From NCBI GenBank assembly GCA_030427705.1, contig JAUIBR010000051.1, forward strand, positions 1 to 45,989: DNA of 45,989 nucleotides. The letters are read 5' to 3'. Below the pieces are notes generated by a model. It saw nothing but the letters and a program-made list of their open reading frames with translations. It made no database searches and was not told the DNA's origin. Made by a program: the position numbers and the translations under genes. Source of the stretch: a bacterium. Lineage in GTDB: Bacteria; Myxococcota_A; Bradymonadia; Bradymonadales; Bradymonadaceae. Positions 38,793 through 45,989 of the stretch are shown in pieces. Within the stretch, counting starts at the first letter, position 1, and the number at the start of each line of letters is the position of its first letter.

Positions 38793-40251
38793 ATTCGACC
38801 TACTAGCGGATTCATTGTTTACAGTGCTTACTCGAGAAGGGCGAAAAATGATGTCATTAACTGACATCTTCTTCGCATTGTCGAAGACCGATGACATCTT
38901 GTCATTTGAGTATTTGCAATCACATCAGAAGCAAGCTTGGTTTTGCCTGCTTGCTCAAATTGCCGGAATGCTGCCCCAAGAGCCCGATGACGTAGAGGCT
39001 TGGCGTCGTGATTTGATAGAACTTTCGAACGGAATTGTAGGAGCGTGGGCCTTAACGAATGCCGACCTGTCTGAACCGGCATTTCTGCAGTCACCGGTTC
39101 CAGAGGGTACTGTCGACGGGTGGCGTGATGATATTCGCTACCCAGATGTACTCGATATACTGATCACTTCAAAAAACCATGATCAGAAGATGGCCAGAAT
39201 GGCGCGACCAAATCCGGAACATTGGATTTACGCGCTTGTTAATCTTCAAACTCAAGAGGGATTTTTAGGTCGCGGTAACTACGGCATTGCTCGGATGAAT
39301 GGTGGTTTCGCAAATCGAACGATGGTCGAATTGACCCCAAGCAAGTCGTGGGGTGGTCGGTTTAGATTTGCCGTTCAGATCTTGCGTTCTCGGTTCGGGG
39401 ATGAGGTTGGTCAGCGCCTCTTATGGTTACCACCGTGGTCTGGTGAGAAGTCGGAGTCCATCGCGATTCAAGATTGCCACGCCCTTTTTGTAGAAATATG
39501 CCGACGAATCCGGTTTGTGGACGGGCTTTCATGCTTGAGAACGAATACCAACGGGCCACGGATTGACATCCCCAAAGAACTCAATGGCGTCACCGAAGAT
39601 CCTTGGTCGCCAATCGTTCAAGGAAAAAGCACGAAGGCACTGACGCTCTCAGCCGATGGGTTTAGTTACAAACTCATGCGAGAAGTGTTGAGCGGCGATG
39701 ACTACCGACACTCCGTTTCGAATGAGCCTGCCATCCTAAAGCGCGCTGGATATCTACATGGCGTGGGATTGGCACGTGGGCAAGGAAAGACAGATGGGTT
39801 CCATGAAAGGTACATTCCCATACCAGCCGGAAAATCCTCATTGTTTGGTATTGGAGCTCCCTTGCATAAACGCAGCAAAACGTGGGCGAGCTTGGCCAGC
39901 CAGGCAAAGGTGGAAGTCTTGTATCCGTCTTTGCGTCAGCTTCTGACAAATGGTGAAGGGGGAAAGGTCGAGTCTGACCGTTACGTGAAATGGGGACACG
40001 TCTTTGAGAACAAAGTAGATGACGCTTTCTTTCCAGCGCTTTGGGATACTGCAGAGTTAGATGAAAAACAGGCCAACGCCACTTGGCGCAACACTTTGAA
40101 GCAGTTTGCGAACGAAGTATTCGATGACGCAGAAAGATCTTTACCAACATCAACTGCTCGAGGATGGAAAGCGCGAAGCGCAGCTCAAAACATCTTCGGA
40201 GCACGAATCAAAAAAATCCTGGACCCAGTAGGTGAGCAAACAAATGACTGA
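38785..40251 (+). CDS. cas8e: Cascade large subunit Cas8e (CasA/Cse1)
   Basis: The 488-residue large subunit of type I-E Cascade, which reads the PAM and recruits Cas3. The N-terminus VIRFDLLADSLFTVL is the family opening (FDL..xWIPV type). The central QTQEGFLGRGNYGIARMNGG and SKSWGGRFRFAVQIL and the LLWLPPWSG segment are also typical. The GTG start at 38785 has GAGG 7 nt upstream and overlaps cas3 by 8 bp; a longer frame from 38728 lies inside cas3 and is rejected. Identification rests on these motifs and operon position. Confidence 0.88.
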   Translation: MIRFDLLADSLFTVLTREGRKMMSLTDIFFALSKTDDILSFEYLQSHQKQAWFCLLAQIAGMLPQEPDDVEAWRRDLIELSNGIVGAWALTNADLSEPAFLQSPVPEGTVDGWRDDIRYPDVLDILITSKNHDQKMARMARPNPEHWIYALVNLQTQEGFLGRGNYGIARMNGGFANRTMVELTPSKSWGGRFRFAVQILRSRFGDEVGQRLLWLPPWSGEKSESIAIQDCHALFVEICRRIRFVDGLSCLRTNTNGPRIDIPKELNGVTEDPWSPIVQGKSTKALTLSADGFSYKLMREVLSGDDYRHSVSNEPAILKRAGYLHGVGLARGQGKTDGFHERYIPIPAGKSSLFGIGAPLHKRSKTWASLASQAKVEVLYPSLRQLLTNGEGGKVESDRYVKWGHVFENKVDDAFFPALWDTAELDEKQANATWRNTLKQFANEVFDDAERSLPTSTARGWKARSAAQNIFGARIKKILDPVGEQTND

Positions 40252-40735
40252 GACTGAATCAATATCAAGTGTCGTTTTGAAGGTCATAAACGACCTAAAC
40301 ATGATGTCTAGTGGGGACTTGGCCGTGCTACGGCGTGGTGATTCTACCCTCTATAGCGCGCCGTATTGGAAGGTAATGTTGGGTTCTATACCAGAAGAAC
40401 TCAGAGCGACGGAGCAACAAGAACGTGATTGGAATGCGGTGCTAAACATTATCGCCAACACGTTCGAGCTTCACCGAAAGGGTGTGAATCTAGGCGCGGC
40501 TCTTTCAGACTCAGGGTTTAGCGAACTTCGCTTGAACCAAATCTTGAGTGCCAGCGGAGATGCGTTGAACCCTTTGGTGCGTCGTATGGGCCAATATCTG
40601 GCTTCTAAGGCGACACCCGTGGATTTGACAGACGTCGCTCGGATTGTGCTCTTTCAAGAAGGAGAGTTGGCGAAATCGGTACGTCAGAACATCGCGCGTC
40701 ATTACTTTAGAGTTGAATTTCAAAAGAATAAATAA
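40244..40735 (+). CDS. cse2: Cascade small subunit Cas11 (CasB/Cse2)
   Basis: A 163-residue helical protein with the Cse2 pattern: LAVLRRGDSTLYSAPYWKVM near the start, an LRLNQILSASGDALNPLVRRM segment, then QNIARHYFRVEF at the end. It forms the belly of Cascade and stabilises the target strands. The ATG at 40244 has AGGTGA about 8 nt upstream and overlaps cas8e by 8 bp. Confidence 0.9.
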   Translation: MTETESISSVVLKVINDLNMMSSGDLAVLRRGDSTLYSAPYWKVMLGSIPEELRATEQQERDWNAVLNIIANTFELHRKGVNLGAALSDSGFSELRLNQILSASGDALNPLVRRMGQYLASKATPVDLTDVARIVLFQEGELAKSVRQNIARHYFRVEFQKNK

Positions 40736-40746
40736 GGAGACAAAAT

Positions 40747-41946
40747 ATGTCATTTTTACAAATCCACACACTCACATCCTATCCAGGGGTCTTGCTTAAC
40801 CGCGATGACGCGGGTTTTGCAAAACGACTCCCCTTTGGTGGTGCCTCGAGAACTCGTGTGAGCTCTCAGTGTCTTAAACGTCATTGGAGAACCCACTTTG
40901 GTGAGGCTTCTTTGCAGGAGCTTGGTCTCCCTAGGTCTGTACGGTCCAGGCGGACTTTTGAGGATAAGGTGGCTAAACCACTATATGAACAAGGACGCCC
41001 GAAAGCGCTTACAGATGTAGTGCTCAAAGAGTTCATCGAAACCGTAGTTGGCAAAACCTCGGATGAGGAGGGGCATGAGCTTCGCACAAATCAGATCACG
41101 GTCCTTGGCGAGCCGGAAGTTATGTTCGTCAAGGCAGAGTGTGACAAGCTCATGAGTCGGCTCCTCGACGAAGACAGTTCTCTTGGTGGTGAAGTGTTGA
41201 GCAAGGAGCAGCAGAAATCGGTGAAGGAAGCGCTCAAAGAGTTGTTTGACAAAGAGTTCAAAGCAAATCTCAAAGGGTTAAAACTCGGAGCCGGACTTGA
41301 CGCAGCTGTGTTTGGGCGAATGGTTACGAGTGACTTGCTGTCACGTGGTGATGCAGCCGTTCATGTGGCTCATGCCTTTACAGTCCACGCCGAAGAATCT
41401 GAAAGCGAGTATTTTGCTGCGATAGACGATCTCGTGGCAGAAACCGGTGAGCTTGGAAGTGGTATGATTGGCAGTACTGAGCTCAATAGTGGTTTGTACT
41501 ATGGTTATGTTGTTGTCGACGTTCCACTACTTGTCTCAAACCTGACTGGTGCGAAAAGGGAGGAATGGCGAGATTCTGATCGTGATGATGCAGCTCAGAT
41601 CGTAGGTAATCTGATTCGGCTAATTGCAACCGTTTCGCCTGGTGCAAAACTGGGGTCGACAGCTCCATATTCCTATGCACAGTTCGTCGGATTGGAATGG
41701 GGTCAACATCAACCCAGAACGCTCGCTAACGCATTTCAAAGTCCCGTCCGAGGAAATTCTCTTCTAGAAAGCTCGTATCAGGCTATTGGTGATTTCCTTG
41801 GTGACATGGATGGAATGTATGGCAAGCACTTTGAACGCGTCTTCGCAGGGGCTGGCCCGGTCTCTGAGCTGACACCAGTGTTTGGTGAGCAACAGCCCAT
41901 CGACAACATCGTTAACTGGGCAAAATCAAAGATCACGGAGGCATGA
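40747..41946 (+). CDS. cas7e: Cascade backbone Cas7e (CasC/Cse4)
   Basis: The 399-residue backbone subunit that wraps the crRNA. The opening LQIHTLTSYPGVLLNRDDAGFAKRLPFGG and RVSSQCLKRHWR are diagnostic. TGELGSGMIGSTELNSGLYY and the C-terminal region with APYSYAQFVGLEWG agree. GGAG lies 7 nt before the ATG. It starts 11 bp after cas11, the only junction of the operon that does not overlap. Confidence 0.96.
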   Translation: MSFLQIHTLTSYPGVLLNRDDAGFAKRLPFGGASRTRVSSQCLKRHWRTHFGEASLQELGLPRSVRSRRTFEDKVAKPLYEQGRPKALTDVVLKEFIETVVGKTSDEEGHELRTNQITVLGEPEVMFVKAECDKLMSRLLDEDSSLGGEVLSKEQQKSVKEALKELFDKEFKANLKGLKLGAGLDAAVFGRMVTSDLLSRGDAAVHVAHAFTVHAEESESEYFAAIDDLVAETGELGSGMIGSTELNSGLYYGYVVVDVPLLVSNLTGAKREEWRDSDRDDAAQIVGNLIRLIATVSPGAKLGSTAPYSYAQFVGLEWGQHQPRTLANAFQSPVRGNSLLESSYQAIGDFLGDMDGMYGKHFERVFAGAGPVSELTPVFGEQQPIDNIVNWAKSKITEA

Positions 41947-42644
41947 TGCCAGGAGTGATTCTGAGATTGGAAGCCCCACTGTTGAGTTTTGGTGGGATCG
42001 CGGTGGATAGCTTAGGCGTTGTCCAACCATTTCCGGCGGTGTCAATGATTACTGGACTATTGGCGAATGCCCTTGGATTTTCGCATCGCGAGCCGGAGAG
42101 AATTCAACGACTCCAAGATTCGCTGAACATCGCTTGTCGAGCTGACGTGCCTGGCGACCGGATAACCGATTACCAAACGGTGGACCTTGGTCAAGACCAC
42201 CTATTACATGATCGAGCCTGGACTACGCGCGGAAGATTGGAGAAACGAGCAGGAGGCAGTAGCACCGGAACGCACATCCGCAACAGAGAGTATTGGGCAG
42301 ACGCGGCGCATACGGTCGCTGTTGAGGTCCCAAACGTTGAAGAGGTTGCGCAGGCTCTCATACAACCCTATCGCCCACTATTCATTGGTCGAAAGACCTG
42401 TTTGCCATCTGCACCTATCTTCCTTGGAACATTCGTGCAGGATCTAGAGGCGGGTCTCAAGTCGGCTCCAGTGCATCGTAACTCGGAGTCAGTGATGAGT
42501 GCGTGGATTCCTACCTATGACATTGAATCGCCGAACACGATGGAGTTGAGTGATCGCCGTGATTGGCTCAATCAGATACATGTCGGCCAAAGATGGGTTC
42601 GTCACGTTCGGTGGTCTCGTGAGGAGTGTGGTAATGGCGAATGA
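41943..42644 (+). CDS. cas5e: Cascade subunit Cas5e (CasD)
   Basis: The 233-residue Cas5 that caps the 5' handle of the crRNA. The family opening is ILRLEAPLLSFGGIAVDSLGVV, followed by FPAVSMITGLLANALGF, YQTVDLG and the RGSSTGTHIRNREYWAD-like glycine-rich loop. A 4-bp ATGA overlap joins it to cas7e; a second ATG at 41946 is possible. Confidence 0.95.
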   Translation: MMPGVILRLEAPLLSFGGIAVDSLGVVQPFPAVSMITGLLANALGFSHREPERIQRLQDSLNIACRADVPGDRITDYQTVDLGQDHLLHDRAWTTRGRLEKRAGGSSTGTHIRNREYWADAAHTVAVEVPNVEEVAQALIQPYRPLFIGRKTCLPSAPIFLGTFVQDLEAGLKSAPVHRNSESVMSAWIPTYDIESPNTMELSDRRDWLNQIHVGQRWVRHVRWSREECGNGE

Positions 42645-43371
42645 TTTACACATGGTGCAATTGTGGCTGCGGACGAAACACCTTGTTGAGTTAGGAAAAG
42701 CCCTTCGACTTCCACTTCGAACAGTTGACACTGGATACCTCGCACATTGCGCACTCGGCGAGACATTTGGTGAAAACGCACCTTCGGTGTTCAGTGTGGA
42801 GGGCACCGATGGTGCTGATGTCCGGGTGCTGGCTTACTCAGAAGTTGGTTCTGAGCAACTACAAGAGATTGCCAAAGGCTTTGCTTCCCCGTTGGCGTAT
42901 AGGCTAGTCGATTGGGAACGATTCCATTCAAAACCGATGCCCCAAGAGTTTCCGGAAGGATTGAGGCTTGCCTACGAAGTTCAAGTTTGTCCAGTTGTCC
43001 GGCTCGCCAAACCAGCTCAGAACCACAAAAAAGGTGCCGAGGTGGATGCTTTTTTGTCTGAGTGTTGGAAGCGTCCAGACGAGAGCATCGAACGCGCAGA
43101 AGTGTATTTCGATTGGTTACAGCGTCGGTTCTCCGAAAGCCCGTTCAAGATTCTGACAACCGAGCTGGAACGGTTTCAGTTATCCAAGTTGTTACGTCGA
43201 AATCATGCGAATCCACGCAAATCAAGCTTAACGACCAAGCCCGACGTAGTCATCAAGGGGGTGGTTGAGGTTGAAGACAGCGAATTTGTGCATGAGTTCT
43301 TGGCCCGTGGTTTGGGGCGGCATCGAGCGTTTGGTTTTGGGATGCTCAAGCTGAAGCGTCTTGATGCTTAA
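42634..43371 (+). CDS. cas6e: CRISPR RNA endonuclease Cas6e (CasE/Cse3)
   Basis: A 245-residue RNase that cuts the repeat hairpin to release crRNA. The glycine-rich loop GLGRHRAFGFGMLKL at the C-terminus is the family signature. His38 in DTGYLAHCALGETF corresponds in position to the catalytic His of the E. coli enzyme (QLHQGLW). The ATG at 42634 follows GAGGAG by about 7 nt and overlaps cas5e by 11 bp; the longer frame from 42550 lies in cas5e. Confidence 0.94.
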   Translation: MANDLHMVQLWLRTKHLVELGKALRLPLRTVDTGYLAHCALGETFGENAPSVFSVEGTDGADVRVLAYSEVGSEQLQEIAKGFASPLAYRLVDWERFHSKPMPQEFPEGLRLAYEVQVCPVVRLAKPAQNHKKGAEVDAFLSECWKRPDESIERAEVYFDWLQRRFSESPFKILTTELERFQLSKLLRRNHANPRKSSLTTKPDVVIKGVVEVEDSEFVHEFLARGLGRHRAFGFGMLKLKRLDA

Positions 43372-44254
43372 GGGTAGACTTGGCCTGTCTGGCGCGAGGG
43401 TTCCCCACAAGGACCGCCATGGATTGATGTGGCTGGAACGTGGGAATCTCACAGTCGAAGCCGGAAATGTCGTCTTCGCAACAGCGGGCTCGCCCATCCT
43501 AGAAGCCGGGAACTATCAGTTGCCCTTTCAGACTGTGTCGTTCTTCCTGCTCGGACCGGGTGTAACGGTGTCCCATGATGTGATGCGATTGCTTGCTCGA
43601 CACAGCACGGGCATGGTGGCAGTGGGTGAGCGGGGAGTCCGACTCTATGCAAGCATGCCATTTGGTCCGGACAATGCTGAGCTAGGGCGAGCACAGGCGC
43701 TCCTTTGGAGTGATGAGGGTAAACGCATCGAAGTCGCCAGACGAATGTTCCAAGTACGCTTGGGGGAGTTGTTGCCTCAACGAGACCTCAATGCACTGCG
43801 AGGTGTTGAGGGGCATCGAATGAAGGCTGTGTATAAGAATTTGGCTGAGCGATTTGGAGTCAAGTGGGAAGGTCGACGTTTCGACCGAAGTAACCCAGAC
43901 GGTGATGACGACATCAACTCCGCTATCAATCACGCTTCCGTTGCTGTCCGGTCTGCTGCAATGGTCGCCGTCGCCGTCACTGGTGCAATTCCGCAGTTGG
44001 GGTTCATTCATGAATCTAGTGGTAACGCCTTCTGTCTCGACATCGCGGATCTCTATCGCGCCTCATTGACGCTAGCGATCGCTTTCGAATGTACGGCCAA
44101 AATTAAACGTGAACCGCATCACGATTTGGAACGTCTGGTTCGCCGCACAGTCGCTGAGAGGATGTGGCGCGACGGAACGATCCCCGACATGATCGACAAT
44201 ATCAAAGGACTGTTGAATGCCGATGACCTTTCTGGCGACCCGAAACGTTCCTGA
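43364..44254 (+). CDS. cas1e: CRISPR integrase Cas1e
   Basis: The 296-residue integrase subunit for spacer acquisition. Metal ligands are Glu149 (RGVEGHRMK), His216 (GFIHESSG) and Asp229 (LDIADLY), each exactly 8 residues after the E. coli Glu141, His208 and Asp221. It overlaps cas6e by 8 bp and cas2 by 38 bp. Confidence 0.97.
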   Translation: MLKGRLGLSGARVPHKDRHGLMWLERGNLTVEAGNVVFATAGSPILEAGNYQLPFQTVSFFLLGPGVTVSHDVMRLLARHSTGMVAVGERGVRLYASMPFGPDNAELGRAQALLWSDEGKRIEVARRMFQVRLGELLPQRDLNALRGVEGHRMKAVYKNLAERFGVKWEGRRFDRSNPDGDDDINSAINHASVAVRSAAMVAVAVTGAIPQLGFIHESSGNAFCLDIADLYRASLTLAIAFECTAKIKREPHHDLERLVRRTVAERMWRDGTIPDMIDNIKGLLNADDLSGDPKRS

Positions 44255-44555
44255 ACGTTTTCGTGGCTTCATTGCTTCACTTATGGTCGAAGTCGCGCCT
44301 GGCGTGTACATTGCCCCACGGATGTCTCAAGCTGTTCGTGAACGAATGTGGAATGTCCTATTAAGTTGGAGTTCCCTTTTGAATGCTGAGAGCGGCATTG
44401 TCATCGTTTGGCGAAAAACCAATCAGGTCGAAGGCCTAGATATGGCAACGATTGGTTGGCCAAAAAAGGAGTTGCTTCCAATTGATGGTCAATGGCTTAG
44501 CAGAAGTCCCCTTCGACCATCTCAAATTGCTTCCATTGTCTCTGAAGAAGAGTAA
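44217..44555 (+). CDS. cas2e: CRISPR adaptation protein Cas2e
   Basis: The 112-residue Cas2 of the I-E type, the dimeric core of the Cas1-Cas2 integrase: TRNVPERFRGFIASLMVEVAPGVYI and GIVIVWRKTNQVEGLDMATIGW are family motifs. The protein ends in an acidic tail (IASIVSEEE) with no DnaQ fusion. AAAGGA lies 7 nt before the ATG. Confidence 0.95.
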   Translation: MPMTFLATRNVPERFRGFIASLMVEVAPGVYIAPRMSQAVRERMWNVLLSWSSLLNAESGIVIVWRKTNQVEGLDMATIGWPKKELLPIDGQWLSRSPLRPSQIASIVSEEE

Positions 44556-44611
44556 CTAAACCCCACCTTTTGACTCCACTTCCATCCAAGCCCGTGACAT
44601 CTTGTCTCAGA
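44556..44611 (+). promoter_or_regulatory. Short CRISPR leader
   Basis: Only 56 bp separate cas2e from the first repeat. A TTGACT hexamer at about 44566 could be a -35 box, with TGACAT about 19 bp on as a poor -10, so array transcription may start here or continue from the cas operon. The leader is short and not AT-rich compared with the E. coli type. Confidence 0.5.
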
Positions 44612-45989
44612 GGTTCCCCCGCACACGCGGGGATAGTCCCTACACCAAATATCACTACTACGCTGCGTGGACGGTTCCCCCGCACACGCGGGGATAGTCC
44701 CGCCAAGAGGTGGGAGGCCCACACCAGAAAGGCGGTTCCCCCGCACACGCGGGGATAGTCCCCAGCTCCGCTTCCGCTCACGCCACTCCCCGGCGGTTCC
44801 CCCGCACACGCGGGGATAGTCCCTCGTTTCGCTGGCGGTTGTACCGACGCAGCTTGGTTCCCCCGCACACGCGGGGATAGTCCCGCGTCGTCTATTGGCT
44901 TGCGCAGTTTCTTCTCGGTTCCCCCGCACACGCGGGGATAGTCCCTTATTTAGCTGACTTCAAACCAACTTGGTATGGGTTCCCCCGCACACGCGGGGAT
45001 AGTCCCGAGTACCTCGGTTTCCGCAATGCACTTGCCGCGGTTCCCCCGCACACGCGGGGATAGTCCCGACCAGCTTCGACAAGCTCGGCAGCTCGTCACG
45101 GTTCCCCCGCACACGCGGGGATAGTCCCAGGAGCACCAAGTCGGGCTCATATGTGGAAAGGGTTCCCCCGCACACGCGGGGATAGTCCCTTGCCGCGGTC
45201 GCTAGACGCGGAATCAAGTTCGGTTCCCCCGCACACGCGGGGATAGTCCCTTGGCGGCCGCAACGACCGTGATCCCGGTCAAGGTTCCCCCGCACACGCG
45301 GGGATAGTCCCGAACGTGAAGATCCGTCGCGTGTTCGACGTGAGGTTCCCCCGCACACGCGGGGATAGTCCCGATCCGCCCATTGTGCGCGCGTCGACCA
45401 GGGCGGTTCCCCCGCACACGCGGGGATAGTCCCAAAGAAAGCGTTGCCCATCGGTGTTGAGCATCGGTTCCCCCGCACACGCGGGGATAGTCCCCCATTC
45501 TTACCCAATTAGGTGAAACGATGAAAGGTTCCCCCGCACACGCGGGGATAGTCCCTCATTGTTCGCTGCATGGTCTGGCGAGGTGGCGGTTCCCCCGCAC
45601 ACGCGGGGATAGTCCCATCTGATAGCGGGTTTTTTGTATTTCGGCGAGGGTTCCCCCGCACACGCGGGGATAGTCCCACTCCATTCAATGACCACGTTGT
45701 CATGTGTCAGGTTCCCCCGCACACGCGGGGATAGTCCCATGAAAGACCCGAACGAATGGGACAGCGCGACGGTTCCCCCGCACACGCGGGGATAGTCCCG
45801 GGAGCGCTTAGACGCTGAACGCCATTCACGTGGTTCCCCCGCACACGCGGGGATAGTCCCCCGATTCAGGCAAAATCAGTGCATTGTGACCTGGTTCCCC
45901 CGCACACGCGGGGATAGTCCCTCTATTCAGACCACACGCCACCACCACCAGACGGTTCCCCCGCACACGCGGGGATAGTCCCTTGACCC
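44612..45989 (+). CRISPR. Type I-E CRISPR array, at least 23 repeats, continues off the right edge
   Basis: The 29-bp repeat begins GGTTCCCC, has arms CCCCGC and GCGGGG around ACAC, and ends ATAGTCCC. Repeats start at 44612 and every 61 bp to 45954 (23 copies, 22 complete 32-bp spacers, a 7-nt start of the next). All copies look identical. The orientation matches the E. coli repeat, so Cas6e should leave an 8-nt handle AUAGUCCC and the leader end is at 44612. The spacers are all different. Minus-strand frames through the array (GTIPACAGEP, DYPRVCGGT) are well-known artefacts. Confidence 0.99.

Noticed and set aside
42550-42633. N-terminal extension of Cas6e
   Set aside because: It is inside cas5e; MANDLHMVQLW at 42634 has a good ribosome site and fits the family length.
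44497-45785. Minus-strand open frames of 60-182 residues through the CRISPR array
   Set aside because: They are translations of the repeat (GTIPACAGEP, DYPRVCGGT, GLSPRVRGN), a familiar annotation artefact.

Overview
The window looks like chromosomal DNA of a deltaproteobacterium-like predator or scavenger, most likely the Bradymonadales/Myxococcota group. This is inferred from the many secreted lipoproteins with asparagine-rich linkers (runs of NNx triplets just after the lipidated Cys), cysteine-rich lipoproteins, AsmA-GT51 fusion, DUF4132 and AgmX/PglI-like C-termini, and a moderately GC-rich base composition. No rRNA or taxonomic marker is present, so the placement is an inference.

Layout. 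1-963 holds the start of a Cys-rich lipoprotein that runs off the left edge. 1387-3480 (minus strand) is the most unusual locus: a near-consensus sigma54 promoter, two tandem tRNA-like RNAs that share a 36-nt insert where the anticodon arm should be, and a TROVE/Ro60-family protein. This is the layout of a Ro-Y RNA operon of the kind that RtcR and sigma54 control in other bacteria, but with no rtcB or rtcA in view. 3777-18231 holds envelope and secreted functions (AsmA-GT51 glycosyltransferase, esterase lipoproteins, ferritin-like lipoprotein, GH1 lipoprotein, HSL-family esterase, Baeyer-Villiger-type monooxygenase, DUF4132 protein, alpha/beta hydrolase). 18328-24304 is housekeeping and cofactor metabolism: a small Cys protein coupled to nadC, birA, a WYL regulator, and a tightly overlapping gpx - small protein - larE - larB operon for the nickel-pincer cofactor. 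24440-35402 returns to surface lipoproteins (FG-GAP protein, tri-haem cytochrome, beta-propeller protein), with a TetR regulator divergent from an outer-membrane barrel gene through a double operator.

35726-45989 is a complete type I-E CRISPR-Cas locus, all on the plus strand: a stand-alone DEDDh exonuclease, cas3, cas8e, cas11, cas7e, cas5e, cas6e, cas1e, cas2e, a 56-bp leader and an array of at least 23 identical 29-bp repeats at an exact 61-bp period, continuing past the right edge. Nearly every junction in this operon overlaps by 4 to 38 bp, so translation is probably coupled.

A second theme is intergenic repeats. Many gaps carry a distinctive family of short, often palindromic repeats (GAGCGAAGCGAG-type, a 17-bp TAACCGGATTTATCG-type tandem array, CCTAAGGAC-type inverted repeats, CGCGTTACAG-type inverted repeats). 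One family has entered the coding region of a signal peptide, and several lengthen open frames artificially; starts have been corrected for this.
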